Source of the DNA: an uncultured Azospirillum sp.
Lineage (GTDB): Bacteria; Pseudomonadota; Alphaproteobacteria; Azospirillales; Azospirillaceae
NCBI GenBank assembly: GCA_937960755.1
Contig: CALGOL010000593.1
Location: 1-6,087 of the forward strand
Reading direction: 5' to 3'
Length of the DNA stretch: 6,087 bases
Shown here: positions 1 through 4,839 of the stretch, piece by piece
Layout: each line of letters begins with the position of its first letter
Numbering within the stretch: the stretch's first letter is position 1
Program-made: the position numbers and the translations under genes
Notes under the pieces: generated by a model
Told to the model about the DNA's origin: nothing
What the model saw: only the letters and a program-made list of their open reading frames with translations
Databases searched by the model: none

Positions 1-1716
1 CGGGACGTCGAACAGCCCGCGACCGACATCGGCGCGCAGGGCGCGGGTGTCCTCCAGCCGGAAGATCACTTCCGCCGCGCGCAAGGCCCGGCCGTCGCCG
101 CCCAACTCCCGCAAGTTAGGCGGCAAGGGTTCGATCACATGGGCGAAGGGCAGGCCGGCGACCAGGGAAGACGCGGCGTCGGTCAGATTGACCGCGCCGG
201 CCTGCACCACGGCGGCGCCTTCCAGCATGCCGTCGGCCAGGGTGCGTAGATTGCGGCCTTCCAGATGATGAAAGCCGGTCCAGGCGGTTTTGGGCGTTGG
301 CGAGGTCGCCTCGACCGCGGCGTCGAAGGGGATGTCGTCGTCGAAACGCTCCACCAGCCACGCCCCGGCGCGCTCCACCAGCGCGTAAACGTCGTCGCCC
401 ACCGTCGCGACCGAGCGAAACGCCCCCACGGTGGATATCCCGGCCCAGGCGTTGACCTGCTCGTTGCGGTAAATCGTCAAGGTCGCAAGGCTTCCGTCGC
501 CCATGACGACGAACAGCAGCCGGCGGCGCTTGTCATAGTCTTGGTCCACCGGGTTGTTAATCAGGTGGGAGGCCAGCAGCGCCAGATCATTGGCCTGATA
601 GGCGGCTTCCGCATCGGTATAGAGAAACTCGCGGATCTCCTTGCCGGAGCGCGAGACGAACAAGGTGGCGCCGTCGACGTCGCGGGGCGGCGGGGCGTGA
701 TCGACCGGCGAGCCGACGCGGGTCTGGTGCTTGACCTGGATGTTGAGCGGGGTCAGCGGCTCCCCCGTCACCATGTATTCGGCGCCGGAGGTGAAAACTT
801 GCAAATGCCGCCCGGCGAACAGCGCCCGCACCGCGTTGACTTGGTCCGACAGGATGGCGAATTCGATGGCTTCGTCGTCCAGCCCTTCGCCGACGTCGAA
901 GTTCCACAAATCGCCCGACTTCGACATCCAGATGCGGTTGGGCAGGCTGCGCGAGCCGCCAAGCACTAGGCGATTTTGGTGAAACGCCGCCGAGACCGGC
1001 CAGCCCCGCCGGTTGGAGAAGGCTTCTTCGTCCCAATCCGTCGTCGCCGCGGTGTTGGCCAAGGTTTCCTTAACCGTCGCGTTGACTTGGGTGGATGAAA
1101 CCACGCCGGTAATCAGCAACTGCTTGTGGCCGATGCGCAGCCGCGCGCCGTCCTGCAAGGGATCGAATACCGGGGCCGACGCCGTGACCGCAATCGCCCC
1201 GCTGGTCCCTGACGGGGTCAAGGTGACGGCCGGATCGGCGAAGCGATAAAACGAACTGCCGGCGACGCCGTCCTTTTCCGCCAGCGTCCACACCGACAGC
1301 GACCACGCCCCGGCGGCGTCGCGGGTCAGTTTGCGGGGCGCTGTGTCCGGGTGCAGCGCCAGCAGGGTGTCGGGGGTCTGGGTCCAACTTAGTTGCGCCA
1401 GTTGTTCGGCGGTCCAGGGGGCGTCGACCGTCGCGACAAGCGCATTATTTTGAAAAATGTCGATCTTGCCGGCGGTGAAGACCAGCAAAAAGGTCTGTTC
1501 GGTGTTGAATTCGAACGCCGCCAGCCGGCCCGGACCGCGGGCCGCCGCGACAAATGCGAGACCGGCGCGCCGCGTGACGCCGCCGGTGGGCTGAATGAAG
1601 ACGTTGCGCAAAGTCAGCGCGCCATTGTCGAAGGCGCGCAAATCGCTGCGGCCCAACAGCCGGCGGGAAACCTCGCCGCCGGTGAAGTTGGTTTTGGACT
1701 GACGGATGCGGGTCAT
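1..1716 (-). CDS. Podovirus-type tail tubular protein B (gp12)-like, C-terminus off the left edge
   Basis: The reading frame stays open from the ATG at 1716-1714 to the window edge: 572 codons with no stop, C-terminus missing. The N-terminus has the typical start of phage gp12-like tail proteins: NFTGGEVSRRLLGR (about residues 10-23), then RNVFIQPTGGVTRRAG (37-52). The most family-like stretch lies further in: SLPNRIWMSKSGDLWNF (257-273), DDEAIEFAILSDQVNAVR (280-297), RHLQVFTSGAEYMVTGEPLT (303-322), and VGSPVDHAPPPRDVDGATLF (334-353). By analogy with T7 gp12, it would form the tail tube or nozzle that docks on the gp11-like adaptor encoded just upstream. The start lies one base after the stop of that gene (TGA-G-ATG), so the two are probably translationally coupled; the only ribosome site is a weak GAGG about 12 bases upstream. 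T7 gp12 is near 800 residues, so a substantial C-terminal part may lie outside. No frameshift is seen. The family call rests on remembered motif patterns, not a search. Confidence 0.85.
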   Translation of the reverse strand, partial: MTRIRQSKTNFTGGEVSRRLLGRSDLRAFDNGALTLRNVFIQPTGGVTRRAGLAFVAAARGPGRLAAFEFNTEQTFLLVFTAGKIDIFQNNALVATVDAPWTAEQLAQLSWTQTPDTLLALHPDTAPRKLTRDAAGAWSLSVWTLAEKDGVAGSSFYRFADPAVTLTPSGTSGAIAVTASAPVFDPLQDGARLRIGHKQLLITGVVSSTQVNATVKETLANTAATTDWDEEAFSNRRGWPVSAAFHQNRLVLGGSRSLPNRIWMSKSGDLWNFDVGEGLDDEAIEFAILSDQVNAVRALFAGRHLQVFTSGAEYMVTGEPLTPLNIQVKHQTRVGSPVDHAPPPRDVDGATLFVSRSGKEIREFLYTDAEAAYQANDLALLASHLINNPVDQDYDKRRRLLFVVMGDGSLATLTIYRNEQVNAWAGISTVGAFRSVATVGDDVYALVERAGAWLVERFDDDIPFDAAVEATSPTPKTAWTGFHHLEGRNLRTLADGMLEGAAVVQAGAVNLTDAASSLVAGLPFAHVIEPLPPNLRELGGDGRALRAAEVIFRLEDTRALRADVGRGLFDVP

Positions 1717-1717
1717 C

Positions 1718-2284
1718 TCACCACCGCGCCTCAATCAGCGAGAAATCTTCAAAGCCGGCGGGCGGGTCCTGCTGGCCGTCAATCAGCCGGGCGCGGCGGA
1801 ATTCCGATTCCGCCAGCTTTTGCAGCACGTCGGCGCGGGATGAATTTTCGGTCAGCGGCAGGCAGAACTCCGCCGCCAGACGGGCCAATAGGGCTTGGGT
1901 GAAGAAGGCCGGAAAATCCGCTTCGTCAATGCGGGCGACGTAGGTCAGGCGGACGTCGGTCGCGTCGGTGTGCAGGGCGCGCTCGCGGATTTGGTAATCC
2001 AGCCCGCGGCCGCGCCCGGCCCCGGCGGAAATCGCTCGCAGGAAGTCGGCGGGCAACTGGAAGGCGTGGGCGTAATCGGCGGCCGGGGCTTCGGCCAGTT
2101 GCGGCAGCCGGGCTTGGCGCTGGGCGAAGTTCCACGGATGGGCCGACAACAGCGCGTCGCGGGCGGTGTCGTAGAGGGCGGCGGCGACGGCGGCTTCCGC
2201 CGTCCCGTCGTCAAAGTCGGCGATGGCGCCGGCGCCGATTTTCACCAGCGCGCGCGAGCACAAGCCGACGGCGGAAAGCGCCAT
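1718..2284 (-). CDS. Podovirus-type tail tubular protein A (gp11)-like head-tail adaptor
   Basis: This is a 188-residue protein, a normal size for the gp11-like tail tubular A family (T7 gp11 is about 196 residues). Family hallmarks are the helical start ALSAVGLCSRALVKIGAGAI (2-21), HPWNFAQRQARLPQL (49-63), YAHAFQLPADFLR (71-83) and YVARIDEADFPAFF (115-128), which is followed by a helical C-terminal region. In T7-type virions this protein forms the ring between portal and nozzle. The frame continues 24 codons upstream to an ATG at 2356, but that extension lies inside repeat DNA (2301-2341) and reads as unrelated sequence. The ATG at 2284 begins the recognisable protein and has AGGA 11 bases upstream, so it is chosen. 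The gene is immediately followed by the gp12-like gene and preceded by 365 bases of repeat mosaic, which separates it from its expected late-operon partners. It is acidic to neutral and complete. Confidence 0.85.
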   Translation of the reverse strand: MALSAVGLCSRALVKIGAGAIADFDDGTAEAAVAAALYDTARDALLSAHPWNFAQRQARLPQLAEAPAADYAHAFQLPADFLRAISAGAGRGRGLDYQIRERALHTDATDVRLTYVARIDEADFPAFFTQALLARLAAEFCLPLTENSSRADVLQKLAESEFRRARLIDGQQDPPAGFEDFSLIEARW

Positions 2285-2305
2285 GGCGGGGGGTGTCCTG
2301 TCTAG

Positions 2306-2505
2306 CCCTCTCCCCCCTGGGGCTATGGCATTCACACATCTCAGCATCTTGCCCATTTTTCGTCATTCCCGCGAAGGCGGGAATCCACCTTTTCAACCAC
2401 TTCGCTGATGAGGTGGACCCCCGCCTTCGCGGGGGTGACGAGAAAAAAGAGAGGAAAATCAAAGCCGCAAAAGATGTGTGAATCCGATAGCCCCTGGGGA
2501 GAGGG
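2306..2505. repeat. Outer inverted repeat, arms 2306-2341 and 2472-2505
   Basis: The left arm (36 nt) starts CCCTCTCCCC, continues CTGGGGCTAT and ends ATTCACACATCT. The right arm (34 nt) is its reverse complement, apart from a two-base length difference in the C-run and a GGC/CGG difference in the middle. The arms enclose about 130 bases containing the 80-bp double-hairpin element at 2361-2440. The CCCTCTCCCC-GGGG segment is itself hairpin-forming and recurs at 2615-2635, so this is a member of a family of intergenic palindromes. There is no coding content: the short frames through it are compositional by-products. It begins only 16 bases upstream of the gp11-like start codon. Confidence 0.85.
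2361..2440 (+). repeat. 80-bp palindromic intergenic element, copy A
   Basis: Two 29-nt halves (2361-2389 and 2412-2440) are reverse complements of each other except at four positions, and are separated by a 22-nt spacer. Each half is also a hairpin: ATTCCCGC-GAAG-GCGGGAAT on the left and ACCCCCGC-CTTC-GCGGGGGT on the right. The outer TCCACC/GGTGGA segments also pair. The architecture resembles REP/BIME-type extragenic palindromes, and the ATTCCCGC-GAAG-GCGGGAAT hairpin is a common proteobacterial intergenic repeat; both comparisons are from general knowledge. A related inverted copy is at 3897-3998. Confidence 0.9.
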
Positions 2506-2587
2506 TTGGGTGAGGGGGGCGGATGCGGATGCGTGCGGGGAGGAAAGCGCCGTCTGAGTTGGGCTGTTCGGCTGAACGTCGCGTCGC

Positions 2588-2635
2588 CCCCTCACCCGGA
2601 GGCGTCGCCTCCGACCTCTCCCCAGGGGGGAGAGG
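2588..2635 (+). repeat. CCTCACCC / CCTCTCCCC hairpin repeat unit
   Basis: The unit starts CCCCTCACCC (2588-2597), contains a perfect hairpin GGAGGCG-T-CGCCTCC (2598-2612), and ends with a second hairpin CCTCTCCCC-AGG-GGGGAGAGG (2615-2635). A shortened copy in the opposite orientation lies at 2491-2516 (CCCCTCACCC, two bases, CCCTCTCCCCAGGGG on the minus strand). Such CCTCACCC...CCTCTCCC palindromes are frequent between genes in alphaproteobacteria. It sits 14 bases beyond the stop of the 89-residue phage gene and could stabilise or end that transcript, although neither strand shows a T-tract after the hairpin. Bases 2517-2587, between the two copies, contain no gene that I can support, only a small GGATGC direct duplication near 2521-2532. 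Confidence 0.8.
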
Positions 2636-2649
2636 TTAACTTGTCCGGC

Positions 2650-2919
2650 TTAATCGTCGTCGCTGGTTCCGAACGGCGTCAGATTGGTCACGTCGACCTC
2701 GCCGTCCGTATTGGCGGTGACGACGAACAGGCCGGCGGCCGGGGTTCCGTCGCTGTCGACATTGGCCATAATCATGTCGCCCTTGCGCAGCATGCCGGCG
2801 GCCTCGTCGAAATAGCCGGCGTCGTCGACATCGTCGGCGGCGTCTTTGGTGGCGTAGTGCCACAGCGTGAAGCCGTTGGCGTAGGCCAGCACGGAAAGGT
2901 TCTGGGAATCGTAGCTCAT
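2650..2919 (-). CDS. Small acidic phage protein downstream of capsid (possible head decoration protein)
   Basis: This 89-residue protein begins MSYDSQNLSVLAYANGFTLW. It has the segments WHYATKDAADDVDDAGYF (20-37) and MLRKGDMIMANVD (43-55), a Gly/Val-rich stretch GLFVVTANTDGEVDVTNLTPF (63-83, beta-rich by appearance) and an acidic tail, SDDD. The start is set by a textbook ribosome site, AAGGAGG at 2928-2934 with an 8-base spacer. A longer frame up to 3303 only reads through the capsid gene in another frame and is rejected. The pattern SQNLSVLAYANGFTLWHY is familiar from small proteins encoded next to major capsid genes in alphaproteobacterial podoviruses and prophages, where it is usually left hypothetical. 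Position just after the capsid (41-base gap), strong translation signal, small size and beta-rich character fit a capsid-associated or decoration protein, but that role is inferred. Confidence 0.85.
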   Translation of the reverse strand: MSYDSQNLSVLAYANGFTLWHYATKDAADDVDDAGYFDEAAGMLRKGDMIMANVDSDGTPAAGLFVVTANTDGEVDVTNLTPFGTSDDD

Positions 2920-2927
2920 CGGCGGAG

Positions 2928-2934
2928 CCTCCTT
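2928..2934 (-). promoter_or_regulatory. Strong ribosome binding site of the 89-residue phage gene
   Basis: AAGGAGG on the minus strand, 8 bases before the ATG at 2919. It is the best Shine-Dalgarno sequence in the phage block, stronger than the capsid's own AAGG, which suggests a highly made virion protein. It fixes the start of the small gene. Confidence 0.8.
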
Positions 2935-2960
2935 ATCACTTTGAAAAAACGGGGAGAAGA

Positions 2961-3779
2961 TCAGCTTTCGAGGCAGCGCAGGGTGACGACGCCCAACGGG
3001 TCGATCAGGCAGGCGCCCTGGCTCATCATGTTGTTGACGAAGTGGGCGGCGCGGTCGCCGTGCCACGTCACGTCGGTCTTGACGTCGGAGCCGGCGGCGT
3101 GGCCCACCGCGGTCTTGTGGAACCAATGGCACAGCCGGGCGCCGTTCTTGACGTTGAGCCCGGAGTGGGGCAGCCACGTCGCCCCCAGCCAGCGCTTCGC
3201 CTGGGCGCCGCGCCACGGCGATTCGTCGGGGCCGATATAGTCGCTGGAGGCGAATTCCTCGATGCCCAGCAACTGGCTCCACTGCTTCCAGCCCACCACG
3301 CAATAGCGCTGGCCGTCGTCGGGCACGTCGGCCGAGCCCAGCAACTCGAACGCTTCCAGCACCTTGGCCTTGGTCAGGCCGTCGGTTTCTTCACCGGCGA
3401 AGCGCTGCGACTTGTCCAGTTCGGCGATAATCAATTCATCGGTCTTGCGCCCCAGCGCGTAGGCGCCGGCGCTGGCGATGATCTGGCGTTCGTCGAGGTT
3501 GGTCTTCAGTTCGTCGAGTTTGTCCACCCAGTCGCCGGCGTAAAAATCATAGAGCAGGCATTCCACCGGCTCGAAATCGACGTTCATCACCGGGACCGCG
3601 CCATGGCGCGATTTGGTGGAGGCGGCGCCCTTGCCGACTTTTTGAAAGACGGTGGAGGCGCCTTGCACATTGTTCTTGGAGCGCACGGTGTTGCGCAGTT
3701 TTGAGCCCATGCGCTGATAAGCGTCGTGGACCTCGCGTTCGAACTGCTTGACGAAAGCTTGAGCGATCGACGTGGACAT
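2961..3779 (-). CDS. Phage major capsid protein (podovirus/prophage type)
   Basis: This 272-residue protein appears full length for this capsid family. Recognisable regions are QFEREVHDAYQRMGSKLRNT (12-31), STVFQKVGKG with ASTKSRHGAVPVMNVD (42-68), and a highly family-like central block GDWVDKLDELKTNLDERQ (82-99) plus ASAGAYALGRKTDELII (102-118). The C-terminus carries HFVNNMMSQGACLIDPLGVV. It would form the icosahedral shell. The start at 3779 follows AAGG (3791-3794) by 11 bases. Downstream, after 41 bases, comes the small acidic protein, the usual partner position. Upstream there should be scaffold and portal genes; instead there is a terminator at 3811-3851 and repeat DNA. There are no internal stops or frameshifts, so the gene is either recently acquired or still selected. 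Assignment is from remembered family patterns; a fold-level check would confirm the HK97-type shell fold. Confidence 0.85.
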   Translation of the reverse strand: MSTSIAQAFVKQFEREVHDAYQRMGSKLRNTVRSKNNVQGASTVFQKVGKGAASTKSRHGAVPVMNVDFEPVECLLYDFYAGDWVDKLDELKTNLDERQIIASAGAYALGRKTDELIIAELDKSQRFAGEETDGLTKAKVLEAFELLGSADVPDDGQRYCVVGWKQWSQLLGIEEFASSDYIGPDESPWRGAQAKRWLGATWLPHSGLNVKNGARLCHWFHKTAVGHAAGSDVKTDVTWHGDRAAHFVNNMMSQGACLIDPLGVVTLRCLES

Positions 3780-3810
3780 CGGTTTAAAATCCTTAATGCT
3801 CGGGAAGGAT

Positions 3811-3851
3811 GAAAAGAAAAAGGGCGACGCGCCGGGGGATGCGCGCCGCCC
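3811..3851 (-). terminator. Intrinsic terminator reading leftward, just upstream of capsid
   Basis: On the minus strand, an 11-bp GC-rich stem (3851-3841 with 3832-3822, one C/A mismatch, 8-base loop) is followed directly by TTTTTCTTTTC (3821-3811). This is a canonical rho-independent terminator for leftward transcription. The plus strand has no T-tract after the hairpin, so it is one-directional. It lies only 31 bases before the capsid start codon, leaving little space for a promoter between. It may mark the end of a former upstream phage gene now lost. Confidence 0.8.
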
Positions 3852-3887
3852 TCCTGAAGTTGGGGCCTGATACCAATCTTCCTAAAT

Positions 3888-4011
3888 ATTAACCTTCGTC
3901 ACCCCCGCCCCCGCCTTCGCGGGGATAAACTCCGGCGGGGGTCCACCTTGTGAGAAACGTTGCTGAAAAGGTGGATTCCCGCCTTCGCGGGAATGACGGT
4001 GAAAGGTTAAT
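3888..4011 (-). repeat. Palindromic intergenic element, copy B (inverted and expanded)
   Basis: Read on the minus strand, this is the same element as copy A (2361-2440). The half at 3970-3998 is an exact 29-nt inverted match to 2361-2389, and the GGTGG/CCACC junctions and a 22-nt spacer are also present. The other half (3897-3947) is 51 nt instead of 29, because the GAAG loop is replaced by extra sequence carrying its own small hairpin, CCCCGC-CTTC-GCGGGG (3909-3924). The whole is flanked by a 9-bp inverted repeat ATTAACCTT / AAGGTTAAT (3888-3896 and 4003-4011). Frames crossing it, with peptides such as HSREGGNP, are repeat translations and not genes. Confidence 0.85.
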
Positions 4012-4060
4012 CTTTCAGCGGATAGGACTGATTTCAGGGAAAGTTGCGGGAGGAAACCGC

Positions 4061-4128
4061 CAACGCCGCGACGGTGTTTGGCTTTTCCCGGAGGGAAGCG
4101 GGAAAGCCCGGACACAAGAGCGGCGTTG
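4061..4128 (+). other. 68-nt nested hairpin in the pqqA leader, possible structured RNA
   Basis: Three stems stack in one long hairpin. The outer stem is CAACGCCGC (4061-4069) with GCGGCGTTG (4120-4128), a perfect 9 bp. The second is GTGT (4074-4077) with ACAC (4112-4115). The third is GGCTTTTCCCG (4080-4090) with CGGGAAAGCC (4099-4108), which has one bulged T and an 8-base loop. The 4x4 internal loop (GACG opposite AAGA) could hold tandem G-A pairs. No T-tract follows on either strand, so it does not look like a terminator. The surrounding stretch, 4012-4369, has no gene I can support. The strand is assumed from the pqq operon; the hairpin could equally be a DNA repeat remnant. Confidence 0.45.
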
Positions 4129-4154
4129 ACGAGAAGAACATAAACAGAACATAT
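4126..4154 (+). promoter_or_regulatory. Candidate promoter, distal, for pqqA
   Basis: TTGACG (4126-4131), then a 17-base spacer and ACATAT (4149-4154). The -35 is good and the -10 mediocre. It overlaps the 3' edge of the 68-nt hairpin; use of this promoter would leave the hairpin out of the transcript. Confidence 0.25.
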
Positions 4155-4214
4155 CCCGGCAGTCAAGGAATAAAATCCGATACATTGACCGCGGTCTCCG
4201 GGGCCGCGCCGGTC

Positions 4215-4230
4215 CTTGACGCCGGTCAAG
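4215..4230. promoter_or_regulatory. Perfect short palindrome in the pqqA leader, operator-like
   Basis: CTTGAC-GCCG-GTCAAG: two 6-bp arms and a 4-base centre. It lies about 55 bases upstream of the better candidate promoter and could bind a dimeric regulator or form a small hairpin if transcribed. No specific regulator can be named. Confidence 0.3.
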
Positions 4231-4285
4231 AGGCGGGTGTTCTTCGCCAAGTAAAAGTCAAGTGGCGCATCGTCCTTTGGCCCAA

Positions 4286-4313
4286 TTGTTCGCCTGCTCC
4301 GCCTGAACATAAT
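4286..4313 (+). promoter_or_regulatory. Candidate promoter, proximal, for pqqA
   Basis: TTGTTC (4286-4291), 16 bases, CATAAT (4308-4313), followed by an AT-rich stretch. This is the best sigma-70-like match in the leader and would give a 5' UTR of roughly 50 bases before pqqA. Not supported by anything beyond the motif match. Confidence 0.35.
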
Positions 4314-4355
4314 CAAATAACCGCCGCTTACAGCCCGTCGGCGGCGCGTTCAGGG

Positions 4356-4361
4356 AAGGAG
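4356..4361 (+). promoter_or_regulatory. Ribosome binding site of pqqA
   Basis: AAGGAG, 8 bases before the pqqA ATG, within GGGAAGGAG. It is strong and well spaced and confirms the start of this very short gene. Confidence 0.8.
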
Positions 4362-4369
4362 AAAATCTG

Positions 4370-4444
4370 ATGAAATGGGAAAAGCCTGCCTATTGCGACC
4401 TGCGCTTGGGCTTTGAAGTCACGGCCTACGTTTACGTTCGCTAA
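4370..4444 (+). CDS. pqqA: PQQ precursor peptide PqqA
   Basis: A 24-residue peptide gene, complete with stop. It starts MKWEKPAY, continues with DLRLGFEVTAY and ends VYVR. The family core is present: KPAY near the start and a Glu and a Tyr spaced by three residues (Glu16 and Tyr20), the two side chains that become PQQ. PqqA is made at the ribosome, bound by PqqD and crosslinked Glu-to-Tyr by PqqE, then trimmed and oxidised to the cofactor. The AAGGAG site at 4356 fixes the start. Cys9 between KPAY and DLR seems less usual than the residues I recall there, but outside the reactive pair. An attenuator-like hairpin follows 19 bases after the stop, consistent with pqqA being transcribed in excess of the enzymes. 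pqqB and pqqC do not follow it; pqqD does. Confidence 0.95.
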   Translation: MKWEKPAYCDLRLGFEVTAYVYVR

Positions 4445-4463
4445 GCCCGGCCGCGAATAATGG

Positions 4464-4504
4464 CGAAGAGGCGGCGTTCCCCACCGTCTCTTCGTTGTTC
4501 CTTC
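4464..4504 (+). terminator. Attenuator-like hairpin between pqqA and pqqD
   Basis: CGAAGAGGCGG (4464-4474) pairs with CCGTCTCTTCG (4484-4494): ten Watson-Crick pairs and one G-T pair around a 9-base loop. A T-rich but interrupted tail, TTGTTCCTTC, follows at 4495-4504. The broken T-run suggests partial termination, or mRNA 3'-end protection, letting pqqA message exceed pqqD-pqqE message. In several PQQ producers pqqA is known to be expressed above the rest of the operon. Confidence 0.6.
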
Positions 4505-4520
4505 GCCTTACCCTTGCGAC

Positions 4521-4525
4521 AGGAG
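4521..4525 (+). promoter_or_regulatory. Ribosome binding site that sets the pqqD start
   Basis: AGGAG, 5 bases before the ATG at 4531. An in-frame TTG at 4495 abuts the last base of the attenuator stem and has no such site, so the ATG is preferred. Confidence 0.7.
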
Positions 4526-4530
4526 CCGAC

Positions 4531-4839
4531 ATGTTTGCCCCCGACTTGCCGCCCGCCGACTTGCCGCCCCCCGGCCTGCGAACCGTGATCGAAATGAACC
4601 CGATGTATCTGTTCCGCTGGGAGGAGCCGCAGCAGGCGTTCGTCCTGCTCTACCCCGAAGGGGTGGTGAAGCTGAACGGCCCGGCGGGCGCCATCCTGGG
4701 CGCCGTCGACGGCGAACGCAGCGTCGCCGACATCGCGGCGCTGTTGAGCGCGCGTTACGGCGACGCCGACCTTTCCTCCGACGTGCTTGAATTCATGGAG
4801 ACGGCTCATGCCCAAGGCTGGATCAGAACCAAGTCTTGA
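4531..4839 (+). CDS. pqqD: PQQ biosynthesis peptide chaperone PqqD
   Basis: A 102-residue protein of the PqqD family (usually about 90 residues). The signature is clear: FRWEEPQQAFVLLYPEGVVK (28-47), then LNGPAGAILGAVDGERSVAD (48-67), and a winged-helix-like second half ending in LEFMETAHAQGWI. PqqD binds the PqqA peptide and delivers it to PqqE; it is a RiPP recognition element protein, soluble and non-catalytic. The extra length is a proline-rich N-terminus with a DLPPA/DLPPP duplication, encoded by a 15-nt near-perfect tandem repeat (4540-4569). The gene overlaps pqqE by 32 bases, implying coupled translation, as expected for two proteins acting in one complex. It is a separate gene here, not fused to PqqC as in some methylotrophs. 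Confidence 0.95.
   Translation: MFAPDLPPADLPPPGLRTVIEMNPMYLFRWEEPQQAFVLLYPEGVVKLNGPAGAILGAVDGERSVADIAALLSARYGDADLSSDVLEFMETAHAQGWIRTKS

Noticed and set aside
265..969. 234-codon plus-strand frame opposite the gp12-like gene
   Set aside because: It is the antisense of codons that encode clear phage tail motifs on the minus strand.
2301..2640. Possible CRISPR array
   Set aside because: The repeats are palindromic, oppositely oriented and differ in length, with no regularly spaced direct repeats.
2506..3240. 244-codon plus-strand frame
   Set aside because: It runs antisense to the small phage gene and the capsid and starts in repeat DNA.
2650..3303. 217-codon version of the small phage protein starting inside the capsid gene
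   Set aside because: The first 128 codons are an Arg/Pro-rich out-of-frame reading of the capsid; the AAGGAGG site points to the ATG at 2919.
3042..3704. 220-codon plus-strand frame opposite the capsid gene
   Set aside because: It is antisense to the well-supported capsid gene, with no protein pattern of its own.
3860..4060. Phage attachment site or tRNA gene at the phage/pqq junction
   Set aside because: No cloverleaf, tRNA 3' end or matching direct repeat could be found in the window; only the repeat element is visible.
3882..4316. 144-codon minus-strand frame between the phage block and pqq
   Set aside because: Its C-terminal part is translated repeat element (HSREGGNP-type peptide), the rest matches no family I know, and it lacks a clear ribosome site.
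4044..4370. 108-codon plus-strand frame ending at the pqqA start
   Set aside because: It begins at a TTG without a ribosome site, crosses the 68-nt hairpin and both promoter candidates, and has no recognisable protein pattern.
4495..4530. Upstream TTG start for pqqD
   Set aside because: It abuts the attenuator stem and lacks a ribosome site; AGGAG precedes the ATG at 4531.
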